Source: CBDEGK01 sp965237855 (lineage in GTDB: Bacteria > Pseudomonadota > Gammaproteobacteria > Pseudomonadales > Halieaceae). From it: a stretch of 64,000 bases of DNA. This document shows, one piece after another, positions 42,174 to 51,229 of the stretch. Both the position numbers and the translations under genes were made by a program. Below the pieces are notes generated by a model. That model did not search any database. It was given only the letters and a program-made list of their open reading frames with translations, and was not told where the DNA came from. The stretch spans positions 682,001 through 746,000 of the forward strand of contig CBDEGK010000008.1 in assembly GCA_965237855.1 (NCBI GenBank), read 5' to 3'. The first letter of the stretch is position 1. Each line of letters begins with the position of its first letter.

Positions 42174-43655
42174 GTGAAAAAGCTGCTTCGTCCCCTGATC
42201 ATTGCCCTGTCGGTGCTGCTAGCCATTCTGGTAGTGCGCACAGAACTGGCCTTTGAAGACACGCAGATTCAAGTAACCCAGCCGCTGGATCGCGTGGAGG
42301 TTGATACAGAGGCTGTCAGCCAACGTCTTTCAAGCGCTATTCAGATACCCACCATCTCCTTCGATGACCCTGGCAAAGTAGACTACGATCGCTTCATCGC
42401 CTTCCACCAATTGCTGCGCCGGGAATTCCCACAGGTTCACAATTACGCCAAGTTAACGGTCATCAATAACTACAGCCTGGTATACCACTTTCCCGGCAGT
42501 GATCCTGCCAGAAAACCCATTCTTCTGATGGGACATATGGATGTGGTGCCGGTAGACGCAGAGACCCTGGATGACTGGCAGCACCCGCCATTTGGTGGCG
42601 ACATAGCCGATGGCTTTGTTTGGGGGCGCGGTGCCATAGACGACAAATCAACCGTTATGGCGCTGATGGAGGCGATGGAACTGCTGCTGGCCAGCGGGCA
42701 GAAGCCACAGCGTTCAGTGTATTTTTCCTTCGGTCACGACGAGGAGGTTAGCGGACCCCAGGGAGCTGCCAAAATTGCAGAGTACTTTAAGCAGCAGAAT
42801 CTGCACTTCGAATGGAGTTTGGATGAAGGGGGTGTGGTCACTGAAGGCATGATGCCGGGCGTCGAGCAACCGGTGGCGATGATTGGTGTCGCTGAAAAAG
42901 GCTTTGTGAATATACGACTGGTAGCAAGGGAGAAGGGCGGCCACTCATCCATGCCACCCAATCACACCGCCGTTGGCATAGTTGCACAGGCGATCGTCAA
43001 GCTCGAAGCCAACCAGCTCCCTGCTAATACGGAATACCTTGACCTCACCCTGGATGCCATTGGTAACTACACACCCTATTCCCTACAATTGGCGATGGCC
43101 AACCGCTGGTTGTTTGCTCCCCTGATTACTCGGAATATTCTGCAAAGCCAGACTACCGCCCCATCTATTCGCACCACGACGGCAGCGACCATGTTGGCGG
43201 GTAGTAGCAAATCCAACATATTGCCCACCAAGGCGACAGCGGTGGTGAACTTCAGAATTTTACCCGGTGAGACAGTCGACAGCGTTATGCAACACGTTGC
43301 TAAAGTGATCGACGACGATAGAATTTCGCTGGAGCCGTTTATGGCCCGCAATCCGTCGCCAGCATCGGCGACAGACTCCGAGGCTTTTCGGTTGCTGGCT
43401 AGCGTGATCAGGGAAATCGATTCCAATGTTCTGGTGGCGCCCTACCTGGTCATGGGTGGCACGGACTCAAAGTACTTTTATGACCTGGCGGACGACGTGT
43501 ACCGTTTTTTTATGCTGGCGATGACACCGGAGTTGATGCGCACTGCCCACGGGCTCAATGAGCGCCTGCCAATAGACGGTTTTATAACTGGCATCCAGTA
43601 TTTTCACGAACTTTTGCGACGCTCGGCCTTTATTGCCCCGGAACTAACGGACTAG
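42174..43655 (+). CDS. M20 family metallopeptidase, membrane-anchored
   Basis: The 493 residues begin at GTG with one N-terminal hydrophobic helix (PLIIALSVLLAILVV) as signal or anchor. Di-zinc motifs are LLMGHMDVVPV, WGRGAIDDKST, GHDEEVSG, and the dimerisation-domain GGHSSMPP. The length and layout match carboxypeptidase PM20D1/CPS1-like enzymes, which hydrolyse or form N-acyl amino acids. The substrate is not readable. It overlaps the next gene tail to tail by 26 bases. Confidence 0.87.
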   Translation: MKKLLRPLIIALSVLLAILVVRTELAFEDTQIQVTQPLDRVEVDTEAVSQRLSSAIQIPTISFDDPGKVDYDRFIAFHQLLRREFPQVHNYAKLTVINNYSLVYHFPGSDPARKPILLMGHMDVVPVDAETLDDWQHPPFGGDIADGFVWGRGAIDDKSTVMALMEAMELLLASGQKPQRSVYFSFGHDEEVSGPQGAAKIAEYFKQQNLHFEWSLDEGGVVTEGMMPGVEQPVAMIGVAEKGFVNIRLVAREKGGHSSMPPNHTAVGIVAQAIVKLEANQLPANTEYLDLTLDAIGNYTPYSLQLAMANRWLFAPLITRNILQSQTTAPSIRTTTAATMLAGSSKSNILPTKATAVVNFRILPGETVDSVMQHVAKVIDDDRISLEPFMARNPSPASATDSEAFRLLASVIREIDSNVLVAPYLVMGGTDSKYFYDLADDVYRFFMLAMTPELMRTAHGLNERLPIDGFITGIQYFHELLRRSAFIAPELTD

Positions 43656-44556
43656 CCTGCTTTATTTTCTGCCAGCGAAACGGTGAGGTAATTTGTGCCC
43701 ACCAGGTCATCGGAAAAGCTGGCAGGTCGGCGAGGCCAATATCGGCAGACGGCTCGCGATCATTGGGCAGGTAGCGTGTACCAAACACCCAGTCCCAGAT
43801 GCTGATGGTCTGTCCGTAATTGTGATTGGCTTCGAATACGGTGCGCGAATGATGCCAGCGATGCAGCTCAGCCATACTGAAAAACCAGTTCAACGGGCCC
43901 AGCCGCAATTGGACGTTGGCGTGTTGAAAAATGCCGTGGATGGCGGTGATGAGTCCAAAATAGGACAACATGACTTCGCCGCAGCCGAGGACGACAAGTA
44001 GCAGGTAGGAAGGCGCAAACGTCATGAAGGAGTCGATGGGATGAAAGCGTCCCGCATTGAGCCAATACAGTCGCGGCGCGCTGTGGTGAACGGCATGAAA
44101 CCGCCACAGTCCTTCCCATTCATGCTCAAAACGATGCACCCAGTAACCGGGCAACTCACCGACGATTAATACCAGCGCGATTTGGAACAGCAGGGGCCAT
44201 TCGCTGGGCCATAGCCCCATGCCTATGCGATCGGATAACCAGCCGCCAATCGCCACGCCGATGGCGACAACCGGCGGGGTAATGAGCGCGACTAACACGC
44301 CGATGCTAATGGCGTGGGTGGCATCAACCCGCACATCGGCCCGGGTGGTGTTCCAGTCACGATGATGGGGATAGACGTGCTCAAACACGGCCACGATCGC
44401 GAAGGCGGTAAACTGTGGGCCGATGATCGCCAGCGGCGGCGCCATGCCACCCGCCATGAGCCACCAGGAAACGAAAACTGCCGTGCCCATCACAACCGGG
44501 AATATGCCCCAGCGAAACAGAGGTGGTGCCTGCCTTGGCAGCTTCTGTGCATTCAT
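43630..44556 (-). CDS. Sterol desaturase/fatty acid hydroxylase family protein
   Basis: The ~308 residues form a di-iron membrane enzyme with histidine boxes HRFEH, HAVHH and HRWHH plus several helices. The family hydroxylates or desaturates lipids, sterols or carotenoids. The start is set at ATG 44556 (MNAQKLPRQ), preceded by GGGGAA; the frame is open to 44664, but that tail is not membrane-like. The lipid substrate is unknown. Confidence 0.85.
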   Translation of the reverse strand: MNAQKLPRQAPPLFRWGIFPVVMGTAVFVSWWLMAGGMAPPLAIIGPQFTAFAIVAVFEHVYPHHRDWNTTRADVRVDATHAISIGVLVALITPPVVAIGVAIGGWLSDRIGMGLWPSEWPLLFQIALVLIVGELPGYWVHRFEHEWEGLWRFHAVHHSAPRLYWLNAGRFHPIDSFMTFAPSYLLLVVLGCGEVMLSYFGLITAIHGIFQHANVQLRLGPLNWFFSMAELHRWHHSRTVFEANHNYGQTISIWDWVFGTRYLPNDREPSADIGLADLPAFPMTWWAQITSPFRWQKIKQASPLVPGQ

Positions 44557-44754
44557 CGAGTTGGTTTTCCCCAGTGCCAGATAGATACCCAGCCTAACCG
44601 CAATCAAAATGCATAGGCAACTCTCTGAAAGATTGGGGCTGGCAACCCCTTTTTTCGTAGCCACCCGTCAGTGGCATGAACCAACCTAGCCTGTCCCCAA
44701 TTTTGGTAATTTTGGTAATTTTGCGGCGGTAGCCATTCCCGACTTAGTTATTCA

Positions 44755-44766
44755 TACTGCGCAGTA
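44755..44766. promoter_or_regulatory. Palindrome TACTGCGCAGTA upstream of first TonB receptor
   Basis: This is a 12-base perfect palindrome 43 bases before the receptor ATG. A short direct repeat TTTTGGTAA lies ~55 bases upstream. It could be an operator; no matching regulator is adjacent. Confidence 0.25.
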
Positions 44767-44809
44767 ACTATCTACTCAAACTATATCGATAAGAAATGGA
44801 GATTTAGAT

Positions 44810-47203
44810 ATGTACGACCGCACTCCGCTGAAAAGAAATTCCATAGCACGGGTTATTGCCCAACACCGCTCGGCCCTACTCGCCGGTGCTACCGCCACCG
44901 CCTTGTTGCTGCCGACTCATGCTATGTCGCAATCACTTGAAGAAGTGGTGGTAACCGCGCAAAAACGTGAGGCTAACTTGCAGGACACCTCCGTCTCGGT
45001 ACAAGTGCTCGGCAGCGAACGGCTGCAGGAACTGGGCATTTCGGGTTTTGATGATTATGTGCAGTTTCTTCCTACTGCTTCATTCACATCGACACGCCCC
45101 GGTATTACCCAGGTGTATATGCGCGGCATTAACAGTGGTGGTGACGGCAACCACTCCGCCTCCATGCCCTCGGTAGGTGTTTACCTCGACGAACAACCGA
45201 TCTCCACCATCAACGAAGTGCTCGACCTGCACATGTACGATATTGCGCGGATAGAGACGCTGGCGGGCCCGCAGGGCACACTGTTTGGCGCTTCCAGCCA
45301 GGCGGGTACCTTACGCATTATTACCAACAAGGCCACCAACGAGTTCGAGGCCAGCTATGACCTCAGTGGAAGCTCTGTTGAAGAAGGCGGCACCGGCTAT
45401 ACCGGCGAAGGTATGGTTAATATTCCCCTGGGTGATTCTGCCGCCCTGCGCCTGGTGGGCTGGTACGATGACGCCCCCGGCTACATCGACAATGTTGCCG
45501 GCACCATCACTTATAACGGCTCTACTACGATCAACAATAACCACCTCGTTGAAGATGACTTTAACGAGACTGAAACCACAGGTGCCAGGGCCGCGCTGCG
45601 TATAGACCTCAACGAGGACTGGGCCATTACACCGGGTCTCACCTACCAGAAGATGGACAGTAGCGGCGCCTACGACCACGACCCCGATGACAACGGGGAC
45701 CTGGAGACCACAAAATTCTACGACACCTACTACGACGAAGAATGGTACCAGGCGACGCTGACCGTGGAAGGCCGTATCGGCGATCTGGATCTGGTCTATG
45801 CCGGTGCCTATCTCGACCGGGACCGCGACAGCCAGTACGACTACTCCTGGTACGCTGAATACTACGACAATGTAATCCGTCCCGATTACAACGATTCTTA
45901 CGGCTATTTACCGGGAGATCCCTACTACTGGGGAAGCTATCACTACGATGCCGCCGGCAACGGGGTCGAGTCCAGCCAGTACGTGGATCAGGACGAGAAC
46001 TGGAATCGCACCAGCCACGAGTTCCGCATCCAATCCCAGGAAGGCAGTCTGCGCTGGATCGCCGGTTTCTTCTACCAGGAACAGGAGCACGATTTTGATC
46101 TGCAGTGGACCGCGCCCGCTGTCGGTTCTGACGTCACACTGGTGCCCGGCGGTCCCACCGTGGTGTGGCAAACCCATCAGACCCGTAAAGACGAAGAGCA
46201 GGCCGTGTTCGGAGAAATCAGCTACGACTTCGGCGACAAGCTGACCGCCCTCGTCGGTGCGCGCTGGTACAGCTATGACAACAGCCTCTATGGTTTTAAT
46301 GGCTGGTATGGCCGTTGCACAGGTTTTTACGACGACAACGGAAATTTTGTTGAGGACAGGAGTGCCACGCTTCAAGCACCCTGTTACGACACCGGCATAC
46401 TGGATGACAGCACCGACAACGACGATGTTATCGGCAAGGTGAACATCAGCTACGATCTGGATGAGGACAAAATGCTGTATTTCACCTGGTCGGAGGGCTA
46501 CCGTCCCGGTGGTGTGAACCGCGCAAATGAAGGACTTACTTATGACGAGGACTTCGTCACCAACTGGGAACTGGGCTGGAAGACCAGCTGGATGGACAAC
46601 CGTATGCGTTTCAACGGTGCGGTCTACTTCATGGACTGGGAAGATTTCCAGTACAACTCCCTCGACCTGGGCTCGGGCCAGCCACTGACGATTATCAATA
46701 ACGCCGGTCAGGCTGAAGTCTATGGCGTCGAGTGGGACCTGGATTACGCGGTCTCCGAGGCGTTCACCTTCTCGTTCTCGGGTGCCTATAACGATGCTGA
46801 ATCCACCGATACCATTGACCACGCGGACGGCGTGATTCCCAAAGGCACGAAGCTACCCTACACCCCCGAGTTGCAGCTGAGTACCATTCTGCGCTATGGC
46901 GCCCAGTGGGGCGAAAACCAGGTCTATGCTCAGGGCGCCTGGTCCTATACCGATGGTGTTAGCACCGACCTGCGGGAGGCCTACTCTTTTGATACCGATG
47001 ACTATGACATCGTAAATCTGGCTTTCGGTATCGCTCGAAACAGTTGGCACGTGGATGTGTTCATCGACAATGCCACCGATGAGCGTGCGGAGCTGGACAG
47101 AATTGATGGGTATCCGACCTCGGGTATCAACATTCAATCATCGACGTTTTACGACACTAACAAGCCGCGGACCTACGGCATCCGCTTCGGCCAGAAGTTC
47201 TAG
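44810..47203 (+). CDS. TonB-dependent outer-membrane receptor 1
   Basis: The 797 residues have an extended signal peptide (AGATATALLLPTHAMS), a TonB box/plug start EEVVVTAQKREANLQD, plug motif GPQGTLFGASSQAGTLRIIT, and a 22-strand barrel ending YGIRFGQKF with a terminal Phe. The ligand is unknown; no siderophore or B12 genes are nearby. A striking Tyr/Asp-rich loop (about residues 340-380) has 12 Tyr in 41 residues. It is followed by a terminator and a TPR-sulfotransferase gene. It is a paralogue of the receptor at 52745. Confidence 0.9.
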   Translation: MYDRTPLKRNSIARVIAQHRSALLAGATATALLLPTHAMSQSLEEVVVTAQKREANLQDTSVSVQVLGSERLQELGISGFDDYVQFLPTASFTSTRPGITQVYMRGINSGGDGNHSASMPSVGVYLDEQPISTINEVLDLHMYDIARIETLAGPQGTLFGASSQAGTLRIITNKATNEFEASYDLSGSSVEEGGTGYTGEGMVNIPLGDSAALRLVGWYDDAPGYIDNVAGTITYNGSTTINNNHLVEDDFNETETTGARAALRIDLNEDWAITPGLTYQKMDSSGAYDHDPDDNGDLETTKFYDTYYDEEWYQATLTVEGRIGDLDLVYAGAYLDRDRDSQYDYSWYAEYYDNVIRPDYNDSYGYLPGDPYYWGSYHYDAAGNGVESSQYVDQDENWNRTSHEFRIQSQEGSLRWIAGFFYQEQEHDFDLQWTAPAVGSDVTLVPGGPTVVWQTHQTRKDEEQAVFGEISYDFGDKLTALVGARWYSYDNSLYGFNGWYGRCTGFYDDNGNFVEDRSATLQAPCYDTGILDDSTDNDDVIGKVNISYDLDEDKMLYFTWSEGYRPGGVNRANEGLTYDEDFVTNWELGWKTSWMDNRMRFNGAVYFMDWEDFQYNSLDLGSGQPLTIINNAGQAEVYGVEWDLDYAVSEAFTFSFSGAYNDAESTDTIDHADGVIPKGTKLPYTPELQLSTILRYGAQWGENQVYAQGAWSYTDGVSTDLREAYSFDTDDYDIVNLAFGIARNSWHVDVFIDNATDERAELDRIDGYPTSGINIQSSTFYDTNKPRTYGIRFGQKF

Positions 47204-47241
47204 GATGGGCTGAATCCAGCGGGAGTAGTTACCCGTTTCAC

Positions 47242-47280
47242 AAAAGCTGCGGCAGGATTGTCCTCCCGCAGCTTTTTTTT
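47242..47280 (+). terminator. Rho-independent terminator after receptor 1
   Basis: The stem AAAAGCTGCGG/CCGCAGCTTTT with a 13-base loop is followed by a run of eight T. It separates the receptor from the sulfotransferase gene 29 bases on, so the latter probably has its own promoter or depends on read-through. Confidence 0.85.
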
Positions 47281-47308
47281 GCCCCGCACAAGCAGGTAGA
47301 ATTGAGCG

Positions 47309-49294
47309 ATGAATAATATCCAGGACACTCTGCGCCAGGCTGGCCAGTCACTCGCGTCGAAACCCGCCGAGTCACTCGCACAGGTCGAGGCGCTGCTCAA
47401 TGACGAGCCCGGTAACTTACCCGCGCAACACATCAAGGGCGCTGCCCAGCGATTACTAGGGCGAACCCGCGAAGCGCTGGCGACGCTGTCAGCATTGACA
47501 GGCGAGATGCCGGACAACGCTGTACTGCATCATGATCTGGGTCTGTGTTTTGGTGCTGTGGGCGACAATCAACAGGCCGAAAAACACCTGCGCAAAGCGG
47601 TAGAGCTTCAACCTGCCTATAGCGGCGCCTGGCTTTCCCTGTCGAACCAACTAGACTCCCAGGGCGACAATGCAGGCAGCCAGGCAGCCCTGGAACGCCA
47701 CCTGGTGACGTCAACTCAGCATCCTGAATTGATTCCGGCAGCCCGGTATTTACAGTCTGACGAACTGGCGAAAGCAGAGCCCATTATCAAGGGCGTTCTG
47801 AAGAAGCATCCCAACGACGTTTCCGCCATTCGCATGCTGGCTGACCTGGCTATGCGCCTGAGTCGATTTGAGGACGCGAAAAACCTGCTCGAGCGCTGCC
47901 TGGAACTGGCGCCGGACTTCACCCTGGCCAGGCAGAATTATGCCTCCGTCCTGCGCCGCTTACAGCGGCAATCGGAAGCACTCATTGAGACCGAAAAGCT
48001 GCTGCGGGAAGATCCGAAAAATCCCCGTCACCTGATGCTAAAGGCCGCAATCCTGACACAATTGGGTAAAAACAGCGCGGCCGTCGACATTTTCGAGCGG
48101 GTGGTCAAGGACTATCCCAACCAGTCTGCGGCGCAGATGAGTTCCGGCCACAACCTGAAAACCCTCGGCCGAGTCGATGAGGCGATTGCGGCCTACAGGC
48201 GCACGGTGGAAATATCTCCCACCACAGGTGAGGCCTATTGGAGTCTCGCCAACCTGAAGACCTACCGCTTCAGCGATGAAGAAATAGACACCATGCGGGC
48301 CACGGTGACTTCGGGAGGCGGTGATGCCGATGACCAGAATCACCTGGCATTTGCCCTGGGCAAGGCACTGGAAGATCGTGGGGAATTCGACGAATCTTTC
48401 AAATTTTACAAGCGGGGCAACAACATCCGGCGCATTCATCACACTTACGACCCCAAGCGTAATATGTACAATGCCGTGCGCCAGGTGAAGACCTGCACTG
48501 CCGAGCTGTTTGCAGGGAAAGGCAGCGGCGGTTGTGCCGATCCCGATCCCATATTCATCGTCGGCCTGCCACGAGCCGGCTCTACACTGCTGGAGCAGAT
48601 TCTCGCCAGCCATTCCCAGGTACAGGGCACCACCGAGTTGCCCGATGCCATTGCCATTTCACGAAAATTAGGCGGCAGAGACAAAAACAACCCTGCCACA
48701 CGGTATCCCGAGATTCTGCGTGAGCTGTCAGCCGAGCAGCGCGTGGAGCTGGGTCAGGGCTACCTGGACTCGACTCGGGCTCACCGCAATGATCTGCCCT
48801 TTTTTGTCGACAAGATGCCCAACAACTGGCTCCATACCGGGCTCATACACCTGATTTTACCTAACGCGAAGATCATTGACGCCCGTCGCCATCCGATGGC
48901 CGGATGCTTTGCCTGTTACAAGCAACTGTTTGCCAATGGGCAAACGTTTACCTACGACCTGGGCCACGTGGGCCATTACTACCGCAACTACATTAACGTC
49001 ATGGACCACTGGGACGAGGTGTTGCCGGGCAAGGTGTTGCACGTGCAATACGAGGATATGGTCGCAGACTCAGAGACCCAAATACGCCGAGTACTGGACT
49101 ATTGTAATTTACCCTTCGAAGAGCAGTGCCTGCGCTTTTACGAAACAGACCGCGCCGTCAGGACTCCCAGCTCCGAACAGGTGCGCCAGCCCATCTTTCA
49201 GGAAGGTTTGGAGCAGTGGCGCAATTATGAAACCCACCTCGATCCCCTGAAGAAGGCTTTGGGGCCTTTGCTGGAGCGCTATCCCGTCGATTGA
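47309..49294 (+). CDS. TPR-repeat sulfotransferase 1
   Basis: The 661 residues have about 10 tetratricopeptide repeats in residues 1-340, then a Sulfotransfer_3-type domain with the PAPS phosphate loop FIVGLPRAGSTLLEQILASH and the 3'-phosphate site DARRHPMAGCFACYKQLF. No signal peptide is visible, so it acts in the cytoplasm. The domain is related to tyrosylprotein sulfotransferases; TPRs would recruit a protein partner. The substrate is unknown. It is a paralogue of the gene at 56192. Confidence 0.88.
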   Translation: MNNIQDTLRQAGQSLASKPAESLAQVEALLNDEPGNLPAQHIKGAAQRLLGRTREALATLSALTGEMPDNAVLHHDLGLCFGAVGDNQQAEKHLRKAVELQPAYSGAWLSLSNQLDSQGDNAGSQAALERHLVTSTQHPELIPAARYLQSDELAKAEPIIKGVLKKHPNDVSAIRMLADLAMRLSRFEDAKNLLERCLELAPDFTLARQNYASVLRRLQRQSEALIETEKLLREDPKNPRHLMLKAAILTQLGKNSAAVDIFERVVKDYPNQSAAQMSSGHNLKTLGRVDEAIAAYRRTVEISPTTGEAYWSLANLKTYRFSDEEIDTMRATVTSGGGDADDQNHLAFALGKALEDRGEFDESFKFYKRGNNIRRIHHTYDPKRNMYNAVRQVKTCTAELFAGKGSGGCADPDPIFIVGLPRAGSTLLEQILASHSQVQGTTELPDAIAISRKLGGRDKNNPATRYPEILRELSAEQRVELGQGYLDSTRAHRNDLPFFVDKMPNNWLHTGLIHLILPNAKIIDARRHPMAGCFACYKQLFANGQTFTYDLGHVGHYYRNYINVMDHWDEVLPGKVLHVQYEDMVADSETQIRRVLDYCNLPFEEQCLRFYETDRAVRTPSSEQVRQPIFQEGLEQWRNYETHLDPLKKALGPLLERYPVD

Positions 49295-49349
49295 CAGTTT
49301 CCGGGGCCCTCCGGGATTCTTAATCACGGGCTAATTTCCGTCCAAGTCG

Positions 49350-49363
49350 TTGATATAAATCAA
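49350..49363. promoter_or_regulatory. FNR/Anr box
   Basis: TTGATATAAATCAA exactly matches the FNR/Anr consensus TTGAT-N4-ATCAA. It lies 144 bases before the ATG of the 96-residue gene at 49508. A start site near 49398 would put the box at -41.5, the class II activating position. Confidence 0.65.
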
Positions 49364-49507
49364 AGATATTGGCTTCCTATTGGCAATACAGAGCATCCCC
49401 TCGTCTGACAATAAGTGAACTGGTTCACACATTGGTGATCCGTTTGTATGCCGATAGCGAAAATATGATATTCGTCAAAGTAGTATTGTTGCAAAGAGGG
49501 GGAAATC

Positions 49508-49798
49508 ATGGATGGAGGTAGACGAAGAGGCGTGGCACCCGTGCCAGCTGACCTTGAAAAGCACCTCAACGCAGAGCAGATATCCGGCTTACGAAAAGTT
49601 GAAGACTATGGTTGGAAGGTTAAATTTGTGCGCCGCGCCATGGTGGTTCTTGTCTACAAGGATGGCTCAACTATGGGGGTGCTGGAAGAAGATGGCACCC
49701 TGAATAACCAGGTGGTTATTCGAGAGCGAGGCGAAGCTGCGCCTACACCTGCCCTGGATGTTCCGCACGGGTCCTCGCCCAACAAATTCATAGTCTAA
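49508..49798 (+). CDS. Small protein of unknown function, probable oxygen-responsive
   Basis: The 96 residues have no signal or membrane helix; the middle (YGWKVKFVRRAMVVLVYKDG) looks like a compact beta fold, with a Pro/Ala-rich tail. GAGGGGGA precedes the ATG, so the gene is well supported. No family was recognised. The FNR/Anr box upstream suggests induction at low oxygen. Confidence 0.65.
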   Translation: MDGGRRRGVAPVPADLEKHLNAEQISGLRKVEDYGWKVKFVRRAMVVLVYKDGSTMGVLEEDGTLNNQVVIRERGEAAPTPALDVPHGSSPNKFIV

Positions 49799-49894
49799 TC
49801 CAGCAGTGCCAGATTGTGCCTGCCAGCAGGTATGAATGCTGTGCGGGAATGGCCGACGCGCAGTGACCCTGCTATGAGGTATGGTTTGAGGGCT

Positions 49895-50467
49895 TCAACC
49901 ATTTTTACCCATTGTGTTGCGGTCCTTATGCCAGCTTTGTTTCGCCTCCCACCGATCCAGCGGATGTAGTGGCCCAACCGGGCAGTAGTGTTCCTTTGTG
50001 GGTATGCCACTGATGCGCGTAAACAGATCGTGGAAGGCGCGCATTTCGCAACCAGGCGTGCCGATTAATCCGGACAGCAGGAATGCTGAGCCCAGATGTG
50101 CAAAGAGGTAGATGGCCCAGAGCCCAATGACATCGCCTAGTAACGCACTTTCAACAGCGCCGGTTCGCACATAGCTGAACGCGCCAATGGCAATAAAAAT
50201 GCTGGCGCTGACAATGGCAGGCAGTTTCTTCCAGGACCGGGAGTAACCAATGTTGATGATGTAACTACTCAGGTACAGGCCCATAGCCATACCAAGCCAC
50301 ACAACGGAATTGATGTGCTTGCCGTCAAAAACATTGCCTACTACGGCAAACAATTGCATCACAAAGGAAATGCAAAAGAGACCAAACACCAGGCGTACCA
50401 ATCGGCCTACCCATCCTGGTTTTTGCAGAGTGCCCGGCTCGTCTAGTATTAGGTCAGTGGTAGCCAT
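49895..50467 (-). CDS. Membrane protein of unknown function in MerR-GDCC operon
   Basis: The 190 residues have four predicted helices (for example LVFGLFCISFVMQLFAVVG and LLGDVIGLWAIYLFAHLGSA) and a soluble C-terminus with two cysteines (TPGCEMRAF, EHYCPVGPLHPLDRWE). AGGGAGA precedes the ATG. It lies 23 bases after the GDCC gene and should be co-transcribed from the MerR-type promoter. A metal- or thiol-related role is inferred from the operon only. Confidence 0.65.
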   Translation of the reverse strand: MATTDLILDEPGTLQKPGWVGRLVRLVFGLFCISFVMQLFAVVGNVFDGKHINSVVWLGMAMGLYLSSYIINIGYSRSWKKLPAIVSASIFIAIGAFSYVRTGAVESALLGDVIGLWAIYLFAHLGSAFLLSGLIGTPGCEMRAFHDLFTRISGIPTKEHYCPVGPLHPLDRWEAKQSWHKDRNTMGKNG

Positions 50468-50490
50468 AGTCTTCTCCCTGGATTACCAAG

Positions 50491-50700
50491 TTAACGGCAT
50501 GCATCTCCAGCCTGAATTGGCGGGCAGTTTACTGAGCCGTAGGAGCAATAAATGCAGCAGTCTCCCCGTTTGGGCTTGAGCAATTCACGACAGGATTCGC
50601 ATTCATAAAACCACTGGCAGGCATCGGTGGGCATAGTTTCGGTTTTCTGGTGGCCACAAGTCGGACAGGTAATTTGCGATTCAAGAATGACGTCGTTCAT
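50491..50700 (-). CDS. GDCC-type cysteine-rich small protein
   Basis: The 69 residues have eight cysteines: ITCPTCGHQ, ACQWFYECESC and GDCCIYCSYGSVNCPP. This matches the GDCCVxC family, small (seleno)proteins often beside MerR regulators and mercury genes; the CxxC and GDCC motifs suggest zinc binding plus a reactive metal or thiol site. The ATG at 50700 has AGGGG eight bases upstream. A MerR-type promoter drives it. Confidence 0.82.
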   Translation of the reverse strand: MNDVILESQITCPTCGHQKTETMPTDACQWFYECESCRELLKPKRGDCCIYCSYGSVNCPPIQAGDACR

Positions 50701-50740
50701 AGCGCTACCCCTGGCTTTGGGCATCCCACCTTCTCTCTGG

Positions 50741-50770
50741 TTGACAATTGCTAGATGGTGGGACTATAAC
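50741..50770 (+). promoter_or_regulatory. Promoter of the MerR gene
   Basis: TTGACA (50741-50746) and TATAAC (50765-50770) with an 18-base spacer face the MerR gene. The -10 adjoins the operator, so MerR bound there would repress its own gene. Confidence 0.55.
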
Positions 50771-50793
50771 GCCTGTAGTTACTACAGGATCAA
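50763..50793 (-). promoter_or_regulatory. MerR-type promoter/operator for the GDCC operon
   Basis: On the minus strand TTGATC and TATAGT are separated by 19 bases, the over-long spacer typical of MerR activation. The spacer carries the perfect palindrome CCTGTAGT-T-ACTACAGG (50772-50788). This is the classic DNA-untwisting arrangement. Confidence 0.8.
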
Positions 50794-50800
50794 GCGTTTT

Positions 50801-51208
50801 ATGAACCTTCCACGAAGCAGTTACTCCAGGGGCCAATTGGCAGCCGCAACGGGTGTCAAAGGGGAGACAATTCGCTACTACGAAAAGTGCGGATTGTTGG
50901 AAACACCGGCGAGAAGTCCTGGTGGCCACCGTATTTACACTGAGGGCGACGCTGCAAGGCTGACATTCATTCGTCGTTGTCGTCAGCTTGGTTTTTCGCT
51001 CAGCGAAATCGACGGCTTAATCGGGCTGGCTGACGGTCACAAAAAAACCTGTCAGCAAGTTCACCAGGCGACCGCAGCACACCTGGGCGATGTGCAAGAC
51101 AAAATCAAAGACTTGAGAAAAATTGAACGGCGACTGAAAGAGTTGGTTAATAAATGCGAGAACAACTCATCAGCCGATTGTCCGGTTATCAATATTCTTT
51201 TTGCCTGA
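50801..51208 (+). CDS. MerR-family metal- or thiol-responsive regulator
   Basis: The 135 residues have an N-terminal winged helix-turn-helix (LAAATGVKGETIRYYEKCGLL), a dimerisation coiled coil and C-terminal CENNSSADCPVI plus an upstream KTCQQV. The three cysteines match the layout of mercury-sensing MerR (Cys82, 117, 126), but the final pair is one residue closer (C-x7-C instead of C-x8-C). No merA, merT or merP is present. It is divergent from the GDCC operon and shares its operator. Confidence 0.85.
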   Translation: MNLPRSSYSRGQLAAATGVKGETIRYYEKCGLLETPARSPGGHRIYTEGDAARLTFIRRCRQLGFSLSEIDGLIGLADGHKKTCQQVHQATAAHLGDVQDKIKDLRKIERRLKELVNKCENNSSADCPVINILFA

Positions 51209-51229
51209 ATACGAGCAAGGAGCCGCCCC

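Noticed and set aside
45908..46822. 304-codon frame opposite the TonB receptor
   Set aside because: Shadow of the receptor; valine/isoleucine-rich composition follows from Asp/Tyr codons read in reverse.
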